Shown here: positions 33,601-42,094 of the stretch, piece by piece
Position numbering within the stretch: position 1 is the first letter of the stretch
Layout of the letters: each line of letters starts with the position of its first letter
Assembly: GCF_964022235.1 (NCBI RefSeq)
Contig: NZ_CAXHZL010000013.1
Location: 1 to 64,000 of the forward strand
DNA from: Limimaricola sp964022235
GTDB lineage: Bacteria; Pseudomonadota; Alphaproteobacteria; Rhodobacterales; Rhodobacteraceae
Length of the DNA stretch: 64,000 nucleotides
Direction of reading: 5' to 3'
The notes under the pieces: model-generated
What the model was told of the DNA's origin: nothing
The model's database searches: none
Seen by the model: only the letters and a program-made list of their open reading frames with translations
Program-made: the position numbers and the translations under genes

Positions 33601-34297
33601 AGCTCGACGGGATCTTGACCGAGAAGGCACCCTGAGCGGTCTCGATCTCACCGGCCGCGATGAGCAGGTTGTTGCTGGTCACCACCTGCAACAGTTCGGC
33701 TGCCGTGACGTTGTAGGCCTCGAGCCGAAGCGGGTCGATCTCGACCTCGAGCATCTCGTCGCGTTGGCCGGTGAGGTTGGCCGAAAGCACGGCGTCAAGA
33801 CCTTCGAGCCGGTCCTGCAAGGATTTGGCGACGCGGATCAGCGTGCGCTCGGGCAGGGCGCCGGTGAGGTTGACGATGATGATCGGAAATTCGGAAAAGT
33901 TGATCTCGTTGACCGACCAGGCGTCGGCCCCGTCGGGAAACTCGGCTTCGGCGGCGTTCATGGCGTCGCGCACGTCGGCCATGATCTTGGTCTTGTCCCA
34001 GCCGAACTCGAATTCGAGCGCCACGCCCGCGTAGCTCTCGGCGGCGGTGGAGGTCATGGTCTTGAGGCCGTCGAGATCCGACAGTCGGGTCTCCATCGGC
34101 TTGACCAAGAGCTGCTCGCTGTCCTCGGCCGAGATGCCGGGGAAGGGGACCGAGACGAACAGGGCGGGGATCTCGATGTCGGGCTCGCCCTCCTTGGGCA
34201 GCCCGACATAAGCCGCACCTCCCGCCACGAGGCTCAGCACGATGAAGGCCAGGATCATCCGCGCCCGGGACGCGGCCCAGTCGACGATACCGGTCAC
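30647..34297 (-). CDS. RND efflux permease (HAE1-like), enlarged
   Basis: 1216 residues from a GTG overlapping the adaptor stop (GTGA). The normal HAE1 layout is present: N-terminal helix, large periplasmic domain, TM2-6 with the acidic residue of the proton relay in GMLVDGAIVVVEYADK, second periplasmic domain, TM8-12. Family members are usually about 1020-1060 residues. Here roughly 75 extra residues (about 505-580) with two more hydrophobic stretches lie between TM6 and TM7, and the C terminus extends past TM12. Substrates are unknown. It works with the adaptor encoded just upstream and an unlinked outer-membrane channel. Confidence 0.92.
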   Translation of the reverse strand: MTGIVDWAASRARMILAFIVLSLVAGGAAYVGLPKEGEPDIEIPALFVSVPFPGISAEDSEQLLVKPMETRLSDLDGLKTMTSTAAESYAGVALEFEFGWDKTKIMADVRDAMNAAEAEFPDGADAWSVNEINFSEFPIIIVNLTGALPERTLIRVAKSLQDRLEGLDAVLSANLTGQRDEMLEVEIDPLRLEAYNVTAAELLQVVTSNNLLIAAGEIETAQGAFSVKIPSSFDDPRDIYELPVKTNGDRVVTLGDLSTIRLTFEDRTSTARFNGETTVALQVVKRRGYNLIDTAALVRETVQAEQAGWPEDLRTAIEVGTSNDQSRQVASMVSQLEGSVLTAIALVMIVVLAALGPRPALLVGFSIPTSFLLCFALLAVMDITISNIVMFGLILAVGMLVDGAIVVVEYADKRISDGVGPMHAYVEAAKRMFWPVVSSTATTLCAFLPMLFWPGVAGQFMGMLPVTLIFVLSASLVVALIYLPVMGGVLGRMSRSFGHASDTLRRRLPWVVRAALVPPAAALIFVGLMLALNPGYLSGEARPATGLVDAAPGLVLALLGAIATTVTGGAAKIRRAPRRVHAGYRRTLFGRVIALIAGNPIMPLVTIGAVGAFVFSTFTYFGTHNNGVEFFVETEPEQAIIYVQARGNLSLAEKDALVAEAEAAVVGFPGIGSVFAFAGAGGLNSNTAGAGGPADAVGQLQVELVPWEDRAAYARETGHDLADLDGNVVFERLQARLNGIPGIRIEILDLAQGPGASKPVNLRLTGDDFEVLRAATAQARSRFEEMPGLTLIEDTLPLPGIDWQIDVDVEKAGRFGADVATVGAMVQLVTRGIMLDTMRVDSSDEEIEIRVRLPEADRVLSTLDSLRVRTPSGLVPLSNFVTRQPVQKLAEINRVAQQRYFEVKADVTPGLVKLTKGEDIRIIADAEIDDALQARIDAGEVTRASINANERIEALTEWLETAPLPAGIDWEWTGDQQDQAESQAFLQSAFAGALGLMFIILLAQFNSFYNATLVLLAVVMSTAGVLIGMLVMEQTFSIIMTGTGIVALAGIVVNNNIVLIDTYQDYERYMPRTEAVIRTAEDRIRPVFLTTVTTMAGLAPMMFGLSLDFFGGGYTIDSPTALWWKQLATAVVFGLGIATMLTLVFTPAMLALRIWAARYAHWMSRLLARLSMGRGSRAARDWALRREARRIKTPEIIWEDGDGPMTVPASTLRAAE

Positions 34298-35523
34298 TGC
34301 GCGGCCTCCCGAAAGTTCGGCGATACGCGCACGCCATCGGTCACGTATTCCTGACCGACGACGATGACGGCGGCCTCGGGCTCAAGCCCGGCCACCAGCA
34401 CGCCTTGGGCGGTGTCGCGAAGCAGGGCGACGGGGGCGAAACGGGCCACGGGACCGCTGGCGTCGCCCTCGACGAGCCGCACCCCGAGCCGACCCTCGTC
34501 GTCGAGCGTCAGCGCCGATTGTGGCAGCAGATGCGCCTGCGTGCCGTTGGTCTCGATCATGATCTCGGCGGTCTGGCCGTCGCGGATCACGAGATCGGCA
34601 TTGGGCACCACCACCTCGACGCGGAACGTGCGGGTCGTCTCGTCCGCCGAGCGTGACACGAAGCGCACTTCGCCGGCCAGCGGCGGGCCGGAGGCCAGCC
34701 GTCCGCGGGCGCGCGCCCCAAGGCGGATCTTGTCGACATCGACCTCTGGCACGAAGCCCACGAGCTTGATCGGGTCGAGCTGGACGATGGTGGCGCAGGG
34801 CGCGCCGGTCTGCATGAGAAGACCCAACTCGGCGGTGTCGGTTTCCAGCAACCCGTCGAAGGGCGCGCGGATCGAGAGCTTGTCGATCTCGCGCTCGGCG
34901 GCGGCGACGGCCGCGCGCGCCGCGTCGATCCCGGCCTGCGCCGAGACGAGGCCCGAGGCGGCGCTCTGCACCTGCGCGGCTGCCGCTTCCATCGCGGCCT
35001 CGGCGCTGATCACCGAGGTTTCGCTCTGGTAGCCGCCTTGGCTGAGACGCTTGGCGTTGCTGAGGTTGATTTCGGCCTCGCGCAACCGGGCCTGCGCCTC
35101 GGCCTGCGTCGCCTGCGCGGTGGGCACCCGGCTTTCGGCCTCCGAGAGCCGCGCCTTGGTCTCGGAGAGCTCGATCTCCCGCGTGCCGGGGTCGAGTTCG
35201 CAAAGCAGATCGCCGGTCTCGACGAAGGCGCCCTTGCGCAGCGGCTCGGAGATCACCCGGCCTGCGGTTTCGGCGCGCACTTCCACTTGACGCGCGGCCT
35301 CGGTGCGCCCGCGCAACACCACCGCGTCGTCGACCTCCTGCGCGGTGGAGCGCACCGCCACGACGCCGACACCGGCGACGCGGGCCTCCGTCTGTTCGCT
35401 CTGATCGCCGGTTTCGGTGGCGCCCTCGATCTGCGCGATCGCCTGGAGCCGATCACGATCGATAATCAGAAGATACAGAAAGGAGGCCACCAGGATCGCG
35501 GTGACGACGGGGATCAGTTTCAT
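34294..35523 (-). CDS. RND efflux periplasmic adaptor (membrane fusion protein)
   Basis: 409 residues. An N-terminal anchor helix (about 5-20) is followed by the lipoyl-type half motif (AETAGRVISEPLRKGAFVETGDLLCELD), a long alpha-helical hairpin rich in Ala/Glu/Gln (about 125-215) and the second lipoyl half (LSIRAPFDGLLETDTAELG), then beta-barrel and membrane-proximal domains. It bridges the permease to an outer-membrane channel. No outer-membrane protein gene follows, so the channel must be encoded elsewhere. Confidence 0.93.
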   Translation of the reverse strand: MKLIPVVTAILVASFLYLLIIDRDRLQAIAQIEGATETGDQSEQTEARVAGVGVVAVRSTAQEVDDAVVLRGRTEAARQVEVRAETAGRVISEPLRKGAFVETGDLLCELDPGTREIELSETKARLSEAESRVPTAQATQAEAQARLREAEINLSNAKRLSQGGYQSETSVISAEAAMEAAAAQVQSAASGLVSAQAGIDAARAAVAAAEREIDKLSIRAPFDGLLETDTAELGLLMQTGAPCATIVQLDPIKLVGFVPEVDVDKIRLGARARGRLASGPPLAGEVRFVSRSADETTRTFRVEVVVPNADLVIRDGQTAEIMIETNGTQAHLLPQSALTLDDEGRLGVRLVEGDASGPVARFAPVALLRDTAQGVLVAGLEPEAAVIVVGQEYVTDGVRVSPNFREAAQ

Positions 35524-35870
35524 AAGACGTCCTCTTCGGCCCTCGGGCCCATCCTGAGCGGGTCAATCCTATCACGAACGCGGATCGACGCAGGGCCGAT
35601 TGTCCCGCCCGAGATGCCTGAACCGTTCAGTTCAGACTACGCCGCACGGGCCTCGCTCTCAAGCTCTCACGCAGCGCGCGCGACACGACGCCACGCTTGT
35701 GCCGTCTCTCGCGTCATACCGCACGACTTGGCGGCACCACGCGAAGGCGGCGGGCGGGTCTTGTCCCTGCGCCCGGCTTCACGATAAGACGGGCGCGATC
35801 GAATACGGCACCGAAACCGGTGCGCATCCAACAGGGCGCCACGGCGCAACCCAAAGGGGGAGACCAGCGC
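35524..35870. other. Intergenic region between the RND operon and the yfgM-like gene
   Basis: About 347 bases divide divergent units. Apart from the operator-like repeat at 35618 I see no gene or RNA here. The last 15 bases carry the GGGGGAGA ribosome site of the next gene. Confidence 0.4.
35618..35630 (-). promoter_or_regulatory. Candidate repressor site of the RND operon
   Basis: CTGAACCGTTCAG is a 5-3-5 perfect inverted repeat, immediately followed by a further TTCAG. It lies 95 bases before the adaptor start. Repeats of the TGAAC/GTTCA kind are typical for TetR-family repressors of RND pumps, but no tetR gene is adjacent. Confidence 0.3.
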
Positions 35871-36542
35871 GTGAGCAATCCCGACAGCTTCATCGACGAG
35901 GTCAGCGAAGAGGTCCGCCGCGAGCGGCTCTTTGGTTTTCTGCGGCGCTATGGCTGGATCGGCATTCTCCTTGTTCTGGTGATCGTGGGCGGCGCGGCGG
36001 GCTATGAATGGCGTCAGTCGCGCATCGCGGCCGAGGCCCAGGCCCGCGGCGACGCGCTTTTGGCCGCACAGGCCGAAACCGACGCCGAGGCACGCGTCGC
36101 GGCCCTGTCGCAGATCGTGCAGGAGACCCCGGATGCGGTCGTGCCCGCCTTCACCCTCGCGGCCGAGCAGGTCGCGGCGGGAGAGGCCGTGGCGGCGGTG
36201 GCCACGCTCGACGCGCTGGCCGCCAGTGGCGAGGTCCCCGAGATCTACCGCGATCTTGCGGCGCTCAAATCCGTGCTGATCGACGCGGGCCGCACGCCCG
36301 AGGACCGGCTCCTTGCGCTCGAGGCACTGTCGGTGCCGGGCGCACCGTTCCGGATGCTGGCGCTGGAGCAGATCGCCCTCGTGCGTCTCGGCATGGGTGA
36401 GCGCGAAGCCGCGCTTGATCAACTGCGCGCGATCCTTGAAGACGCCGAGTCGTCGACGGACTTGCGCGATCGCGCGGCAAGCCTGATGGTTGCGCTGGGC
36501 GCGACGCCCGAAACAGTGGCCGGGACGGCGGACACGCAGTGA
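35871..36542 (+). CDS. YfgM-like single-helix TPR protein
   Basis: 223 residues from a GTG behind GGGGGAGA. A short cytosolic N terminus (FIDEVSEEVRRERLFGFLRRYGW) precedes one membrane helix (about 30-46). Helical repeats of TPR type then fill the periplasmic part. This layout and the place directly before bamB and der match the YfgM/DUF2133 family, which interacts with the translocon and periplasmic chaperones. The stop overlaps the next gene's possible GTG start. Confidence 0.82.
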   Translation: MSNPDSFIDEVSEEVRRERLFGFLRRYGWIGILLVLVIVGGAAGYEWRQSRIAAEAQARGDALLAAQAETDAEARVAALSQIVQETPDAVVPAFTLAAEQVAAGEAVAAVATLDALAASGEVPEIYRDLAALKSVLIDAGRTPEDRLLALEALSVPGAPFRMLALEQIALVRLGMGEREAALDQLRAILEDAESSTDLRDRAASLMVALGATPETVAGTADTQ

Positions 36543-36598
36543 CGAACAAGCGGCCGGTACAGGTCGCACAGCGAAAAAATACAACGCGAGGGGCAGTC

Positions 36599-37903
36599 AT
36601 GCGGCGCAGCGGAGTGATCGGAGCAGGGGCTTTGGCCCTCCTTGCGGCCTGCGGCCAGCCAGACGAACGGCTACCCGGCACTCGCATTGGCGTGTCGCTT
36701 CCGGGCGGCGCTGCCGCCGCGGGCGGCACCGCCGCACCGCTGGCGCTCATCGCCCCCGTGCCGAACGCCGACTGGCCGCAACGCGGCGGTGGAGCGGATC
36801 ATGATATCGCGCACCCGGCCCTCGGGGCCAATCTCGCCCCCTTGTTCCGCGTTGGACTGGGCGCCGCCGAAACCCGCCGGGCGCGCATCACTGCAGAACC
36901 GGTGGTTGCCGCGGGTCGCGTCTTTGCCATGGATGCGCAAACCGGCGTCTCGGCCTTCACCACCGGCGGTGCGCCACTGTGGCGTCAAAGCTTGATCCCC
37001 GCTCGCGACGCGGCCACCGACGCCTCGGGCGGAGGCTTGGCCACCGATGGCGCACGGGTCTATGCGACCACCGGCTATGGCGAACTCGTGGCGCTCGACG
37101 CGGCAAGCGGCGCGCGATTGTGGACCCAGGATCTCGGAGCGCCCGGTGCGGGCGCTCCGGCGGTCGTGGGCGACATGGTCTATGTGGTGTCGCGGGACGG
37201 CAAGGGTCTCGCGCTCGACGCGCGCTCTGGCCGTGTGCAGTGGCAGGTGTCGGGCGTCGAGGATGTCTCTCGATTTGACGGCGGCGCGGGACCGGCGGTG
37301 AGCGGCGATCTCGCGGTTTTCCCCTTCGCCTCCGGTGAAGTCGTCGGCGTGTTTCCCGAAGGCGGGCGGTCGCGGTGGTCTTCTGTGGTGGCCGGTCGCC
37401 GCCCCGGCCAGGCCGCGGCGCTGACCGTCAGCGGCATCTCCGGTGATCCGGTGATCGAGGACGGTCGCGTCTATGTCGGCAACGCCTCGGGGCGGCTGGC
37501 GGCGCTCGACAGCTTTACCGGCGAAACGATCTGGACCGCCGCCGACGGCGCGCTTGGCCCCGTGGTTCCCGCAGGCAACGCGCTGTTCGTGATCAACGAC
37601 ATCGGCCAGATCCTGCGGCTTGATGCCGCGACCGGCACGACCCTGTGGCGCACCGATCTTCCCCAAGGCGAAACGGCGGGTTTCTTGCGCCGCAGCCGCT
37701 CCATTGCCCATTATGGCCCTATCCTCGCCGGTGGCCGACTGCTCGTGGCCTCCTCCGACGGGGTGATCCGTCAGGTCGATCCGGTGTCGGGGCGCCTTCT
37801 GGCCGAGCTGCCGCTCGAAGGCGGCGCGGCCTCGGCTCCGATCGTCGCGGGCGGTGTGCTCTACGTCGTCACCACCGATGGCGCGCTTGCCGCTTTCCGT
37901 TGA
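36599..37903 (+). CDS. bamB: BamB-like lipoprotein (PQQ-type beta-propeller)
   Basis: 434 residues from the ATG behind GAGGGG. A longer start overlapping the previous stop is possible but would lengthen the signal. The lipobox LLAACG marks a lipoprotein with the modified cysteine about residue 20. Eight-bladed propeller repeats follow (for example YGELVALDAASGARLWTQDL, GRVYVGNASGRLAALDSFTG). BamB is a subunit of the outer-membrane beta-barrel assembly complex. Position between the yfgM-like gene and der is the conserved one. Confidence 0.9.
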   Translation: MRRSGVIGAGALALLAACGQPDERLPGTRIGVSLPGGAAAAGGTAAPLALIAPVPNADWPQRGGGADHDIAHPALGANLAPLFRVGLGAAETRRARITAEPVVAAGRVFAMDAQTGVSAFTTGGAPLWRQSLIPARDAATDASGGGLATDGARVYATTGYGELVALDAASGARLWTQDLGAPGAGAPAVVGDMVYVVSRDGKGLALDARSGRVQWQVSGVEDVSRFDGGAGPAVSGDLAVFPFASGEVVGVFPEGGRSRWSSVVAGRRPGQAAALTVSGISGDPVIEDGRVYVGNASGRLAALDSFTGETIWTAADGALGPVVPAGNALFVINDIGQILRLDAATGTTLWRTDLPQGETAGFLRRSRSIAHYGPILAGGRLLVASSDGVIRQVDPVSGRLLAELPLEGGAASAPIVAGGVLYVVTTDGALAAFR

Positions 37904-37951
37904 CGCACAATCGGTGTATGGGGCGCAATTCCGTACGCGAAAGACCCTGAG

Positions 37952-39403
37952 ATGAGCTTCACCCTCGCCATCGTCGGACGGCCCAATGTCGGCAAGTCCA
38001 CGCTGTTCAACCGCCTCGTCGGCCGCAAGCTGGCGTTGGTGGACGACCAGCCCGGTGTGACCCGCGACCTGCGCGAGGGTCCGGCACGTCTGGGCCCGCT
38101 GCGCTTTACCGTGATCGACACCGCCGGACTCGAGATCGCCACCGACGAAAGCTTGCAGGGGCGCATGCGCCGCCTGACCGAGCGCGCCGTCGACATGGCC
38201 GACGTTTGCCTGTTCATGATCGACGCTCGCGCGGGCGTCTTGCCCGCCGACGAGATCTTCGCAGATATCCTGCGCAAGCGTGCCAAGCACGTGATCCTCG
38301 CGGCCAACAAGGCCGAGGGGCGCGCGGGTCAGGGCGGGCTTATCGAAGCCTATTCCTTGGGCCTCGGCGAGCCCCTGGGCTTGTCTGCCGAGCATGGCGA
38401 AGGGATGAGCGAGCTTTTGTCGATGCTCGAGCCGCTCGCGGGTGAGTTCGAGGCGCGCGCCGAAGAGAACGCCCCGGTGATGGACATCGACGTCGACGAA
38501 GAGGGGCTAACCGACGAGGATGCGCCCTTTGCCCCGACCAAGGAGCGCCCGCTGCAGGTCGCCGTGGTGGGTCGCCCCAACGCGGGCAAGTCGACGCTGA
38601 TCAACAAGATCTTGGGCGAAGAGCGTTTGTTGACCGGCCCCGAAGCCGGGATCACCCGCGATGCCATCTCGCTTGCCATCGAGTGGAACGACACCCCGTT
38701 CCGCATCTTTGACACCGCCGGCATGCGCAAGCGTGCCAAGGTTCAGGAAAAGCTCGAGAAACTGTCGGTCTCCGATGGTCTGCGCGCGGTGAAGTTCGCC
38801 GAGGTCGTGGTTGTCCTGCTCGACGTGGACATCCCCTTCGAGCAGCAGGATCTGCGCATCGCCGATCTTGCCGAGCGTGAGGGGCGGGCCGTGGTCATCG
38901 CGGTCAACAAGTGGGACCTCGAGGACGAGAAGCAAGACAAGCTCAAGGTTCTGAAAGAGAGCTTCGAGCGTCTGTTGCCGCAGTTGCGCGGCGCGCCGCT
39001 GGTCACCGTCTCGGCCAAGACCGGGCGCGGCCTCGACCGCCTGCATGACGCGATCCTGCGCGCCCACGCCGTTTGGAACAGCCGCATTTCCACCGCGCAG
39101 CTCAACCGTTGGCTCGTTGGCATGTTGGAGCAGCACCCGCCGCCCGCGCCGGGCGGCCGCCGCATCAAGATGCGCTACGCCACGCAGGTCAAGACGCGGC
39201 CCCCCGCCTTCGTCGTGATGACCTCGCACCCGGACTCGGTGCCCGAGAGTTATTCTCGCTACCTCGTCAATGGGTTGCGGAACGACTTTGATATGCCTGG
39301 AACGCCGATCCGGTTGTTCTTGCGCGATCAGGGCAAGAAGAACCCGTTCCAGAACCGCAAGAAAGCCCAGCCCTCCAAGTTGCGAAAGCACATGAAGGAC
39401 TGA
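37952..39403 (+). CDS. der: GTPase Der (EngA), ribosome assembly
   Basis: 483 residues with two tandem GTPase domains, the hallmark of Der. The first P-loop is GRPNVGKST (about 10-18) and the second GRPNAGKST (about 208-216), each with its DTAG and NKxD motifs (NKAE in the first, NKWD in the second). A C-terminal KH-like domain follows. An acidic linker of about 30 residues separates the G domains. It is essential for 50S subunit assembly. The gene ends in a clear terminator. Confidence 0.97.
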   Translation: MSFTLAIVGRPNVGKSTLFNRLVGRKLALVDDQPGVTRDLREGPARLGPLRFTVIDTAGLEIATDESLQGRMRRLTERAVDMADVCLFMIDARAGVLPADEIFADILRKRAKHVILAANKAEGRAGQGGLIEAYSLGLGEPLGLSAEHGEGMSELLSMLEPLAGEFEARAEENAPVMDIDVDEEGLTDEDAPFAPTKERPLQVAVVGRPNAGKSTLINKILGEERLLTGPEAGITRDAISLAIEWNDTPFRIFDTAGMRKRAKVQEKLEKLSVSDGLRAVKFAEVVVVLLDVDIPFEQQDLRIADLAEREGRAVVIAVNKWDLEDEKQDKLKVLKESFERLLPQLRGAPLVTVSAKTGRGLDRLHDAILRAHAVWNSRISTAQLNRWLVGMLEQHPPPAPGGRRIKMRYATQVKTRPPAFVVMTSHPDSVPESYSRYLVNGLRNDFDMPGTPIRLFLRDQGKKNPFQNRKKAQPSKLRKHMKD

Positions 39404-39410
39404 CTTTAGA

Positions 39411-39434
39411 AGAGCGCCGCAAGGCGCTCTTTTT
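39411..39434 (+). terminator. Rho-independent terminator of der
   Basis: An 8-base stem, AGAGCGCC / GGCGCTCT, with loop GCAA is followed by TTTT. Confidence 0.9.
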
Positions 39435-39505
39435 ATTTGTGAAATGACCTTAATCTAGAGCTGCCCGGCCAAGCGGATGCCGCGATGGCGGTTTGGCTCA
39501 CAGCT

Positions 39506-40210
39506 TCAGGACGTGACCCGGCGTGCCAAGGCCAGCGCACCGAGGATCGCCATCAGGCTTGCCAGGGCGACAAGGCCCGGCATGTTCAACCCGTTGGCCA
39601 CCACGATCGCCATCAGCGCCCAGACCACCGTCAGCCCGTAGGACGCCGCGCGCGGGCGGCGCGATTGCACGAGCAGCGCCAGCAGCGTCGCAAGGATCAC
39701 ACAGAGGATCGCCCAGCCGGTCTGCCCCATCACGAGGCCGTAGCCCGCCGCCGTGGAGCCCAGAGACACGAAGCTCGCCGCCGAGAGCCAGCCCGCGAAA
39801 ATGCCATAGGGCACGCGGGCGAGCCAGACGTCGCGCTCTGCCGCCAGAAGGAACGCCCCGATCGCGCCTGCAGCCATCACGAAGATGGTGATCGTCGCCC
39901 AGATCGCGCTCGCGTTGGCGATGGCGAGCCACGGCACCCCGACGCCCAGCGCGACCAACAGTGGCAGGCGCGCGCGGTGCCAATCCTCGGCCTCGCCGCG
40001 CTTCCATGCGCCGAAGACGGCGGAGACGATGAGCCAGAGATAGATCAGCCCCCAGATCGAGAAGGCCCAGCCCGCGGGCTGAACCGGCGGGTCGATCTGT
40101 GGCACCGGGAGTTGGTCGGCGGTAAAGCCCGTGAAAGGCGATGTCACCAGCGGGGCAGCCGCAAAGGCGGCGGAGAGGGCGAGCACGCCCCATGCAATGA
40201 GGGTTTTCAT
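39506..40210 (-). CDS. TspO/MBR-like tryptophan-rich membrane protein
   Basis: 234 residues, about seven membrane helices, with the segment PAGWAFSIWGLIYLWLIVSA that recalls the TspO/PBR signature but in a longer protein than classical TspO (about 160 residues). Conserved tryptophans lie in the first half. In phototrophic relatives TspO binds tetrapyrroles and affects photopigment genes. Whether this longer variant does so is unknown. It is monocistronic. Confidence 0.72.
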   Translation of the reverse strand: MKTLIAWGVLALSAAFAAAPLVTSPFTGFTADQLPVPQIDPPVQPAGWAFSIWGLIYLWLIVSAVFGAWKRGEAEDWHRARLPLLVALGVGVPWLAIANASAIWATITIFVMAAGAIGAFLLAAERDVWLARVPYGIFAGWLSAASFVSLGSTAAGYGLVMGQTGWAILCVILATLLALLVQSRRPRAASYGLTVVWALMAIVVANGLNMPGLVALASLMAILGALALARRVTS

Positions 40211-40277
40211 AACCCCACTACGCACCGCGCCGCCCGGCGGTTCAACCGGGCGGCGCGAAATTCCTCAGCCGTGACGT

Positions 40278-41576
40278 TCAGTCGCGGATCAGCTCACCCG
40301 AGGCCGAAAGCTTGGTGCGGCCACCGAGGTAGCCGTGCAGCGCTTCGGGGATCGTCACGGAACCGTCCTCTTCCTGACCGTTCTCGAGCACCGCGATCAG
40401 TGTCCGGCCCACGGCGAGGCCCGAACCATTGAGCGTGTGCAGGAACTCGGGCTTGCCGCCGCCCTCTGGGCGGAAGCGGGCGTTCATGCGCCGCGCCTGA
40501 TAGTCGCCACAGGTCGAGATCGAGCTGATCTCGCGGTAACGGTCCTGACCCGGTAACCAGACCTCGATGTCATGGGTTCGTCGCGCGCCAGCCCCCATGT
40601 CGCCTGCACACAGGAGCATCGTGCGGTAGGGCAAGCCCAGCTTCTCGAGGATCGCCTCGGCGCAGCCCGTCATCCGCTTGTGCTCGGCCTCGGACTGGTC
40701 GGGATGGACCACTGAGACCATCTCGACCTTCTCGAACTGGTGCTGGCGCAGCATGCCCGAGGTGTCGCGCCCGGCGCTGCCTGCCTCGGAGCGGAAGCAC
40801 TGCGTGTCGGCCACGTAGCGGCGGGGAAGGTAGCTTTCATCGACCACGCAATCGGCCACGAGGTTGGTCAGCGTCACCTCCGCCGTCGGGATCAGCCACC
40901 AGCCGGTGGTGGTCTGGTAGCTGTCCTCGCCGAATTTCGGCAACTGACCGGTGCCGATCATCGCCTCCTCTTTGACCAGAACCGGGGTCATGGTCTCGGT
41001 GAGGCCATGCTCTTCGACGTGAGTGTCGAGCATGAATTGCGCCAGCGCCCTGTGCAGCCGGGCGACGCCGCCCGACAGCACTACGAAGCGCGAGCCAGAG
41101 AGCTTGGCGGCCACTTCGAAGTCCATGCCGTCCTTGACCGCCGGAAGCTCGAAATGCTCCTTCGGGGCATAGTTGAACTGCCGCGGCGTGCCGTGGCGCT
41201 TCATCTCGACGTTGTCGTCTTCGTCCTGACCGGCGGGTACATCCTCATAGGGCAGGTTGGGGATCGTCAGCAGCAACTCGCGCAGGGCCGCGTCCTCGGC
41301 CTGCGCCTCGTCGTTCAGCCGCGCGATCTCGGCCTTCTTTTCGGCCACCAGCGCACGCAGGCGCTCGAATCCGGCCTCATCGCCGCGTCCCTTCGCCGCG
41401 CCAACCTCCTTGGAGGCCCGGTTCTGATCGGCCTTGGCGGTCTCGGCGGCGTGGATCTTGGCCCGGCGCGCGTCATCAAGCGCCAGGATCTGCGACGACA
41501 CGCCAGACATCCCACGGCGGGCCAGGGCGGCGTCGAAGGCGTCGGGGTTGTCGCGGATGGCGCGGATGTCGTGCAT
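40278..41576 (-). CDS. serS: Seryl-tRNA synthetase
   Basis: 432 residues from the ATG giving MHDIRAIRDNP. An ATG five codons upstream is possible. The N-terminal coiled coil (about 30-105) that grips tRNA-Ser, and the class II motifs (motif 2 CFRSEAGSAGRDTSGMLRQHQFEKVEM, motif 3 LNGSGLAVGRTLIAVLENGQ) are complete. It is a single gene. Only 196 bases lie between its start and yajC, which is divergent. Confidence 0.97.
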   Translation of the reverse strand: MHDIRAIRDNPDAFDAALARRGMSGVSSQILALDDARRAKIHAAETAKADQNRASKEVGAAKGRGDEAGFERLRALVAEKKAEIARLNDEAQAEDAALRELLLTIPNLPYEDVPAGQDEDDNVEMKRHGTPRQFNYAPKEHFELPAVKDGMDFEVAAKLSGSRFVVLSGGVARLHRALAQFMLDTHVEEHGLTETMTPVLVKEEAMIGTGQLPKFGEDSYQTTTGWWLIPTAEVTLTNLVADCVVDESYLPRRYVADTQCFRSEAGSAGRDTSGMLRQHQFEKVEMVSVVHPDQSEAEHKRMTGCAEAILEKLGLPYRTMLLCAGDMGAGARRTHDIEVWLPGQDRYREISSISTCGDYQARRMNARFRPEGGGKPEFLHTLNGSGLAVGRTLIAVLENGQEEDGSVTIPEALHGYLGGRTKLSASGELIRD

Positions 41577-41772
41577 TGTCTCGTCCGTCATAGGGGGTTT
41601 CACGGCCCGGGGGCCGCGCCCATATGGACCGAAACGGCAGCGCTTGTGAACCGCCAAACCGGCGTGCGTTCCCGCCGGGGGGCGCGGTTGCCAATCATCA
41701 ACCCCGGCAGTAGGGTGCCGCGACTTTTTCAAAGGCGTGAGACCACGCCCCGGACCGACATAAAGGACCGCC

Positions 41773-42057
41773 ATGCAAGGCATCGAATCCCTCATCCCAC
41801 TGATCCTGATCTTTGCGATCATGTGGTTCTTCCTGATCCGCCCGCAGCAGAAGAAGCTGAAAGAGCACCAGAAGATGGTGGCGGCGCTGCGCCGTGGCGA
41901 CCAGGTGATCACCCAAGGCGGGTTGATCGGCAAAGTGGTCAAGGTCCGTGATGACAACAACGAGGTCGAGGTCGAGATCGCTCAGGGCGTGAACGTCCGC
42001 GTGGTACGCTCGACCATCGCCACCGTGACCTCCAAGACCGAACCGGCCAAGGCCTGA
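41773..42057 (+). CDS. yajC: Preprotein translocase accessory subunit YajC
   Basis: 94 residues, one N-terminal membrane helix followed by the family motif RPQQKKLKEHQKMVAALRRGDQVITQGGLIGKV. It forms part of the SecDF-YajC complex that supports export. First gene of a long conserved operon-like run through secD, secF and the ccm genes. Confidence 0.97.
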   Translation: MQGIESLIPLILIFAIMWFFLIRPQQKKLKEHQKMVAALRRGDQVITQGGLIGKVVKVRDDNNEVEVEIAQGVNVRVVRSTIATVTSKTEPAKA

Positions 42058-42094
42058 TCCCCCAGATCCGGCCCCGGGCCAGAGGACCAAGACG

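Noticed and set aside
32042..34354. A 770-codon open frame on the plus strand opposite the RND permease
   Set aside because: Same reason: composition typical of antisense frames, with an obvious real gene on the minus strand.
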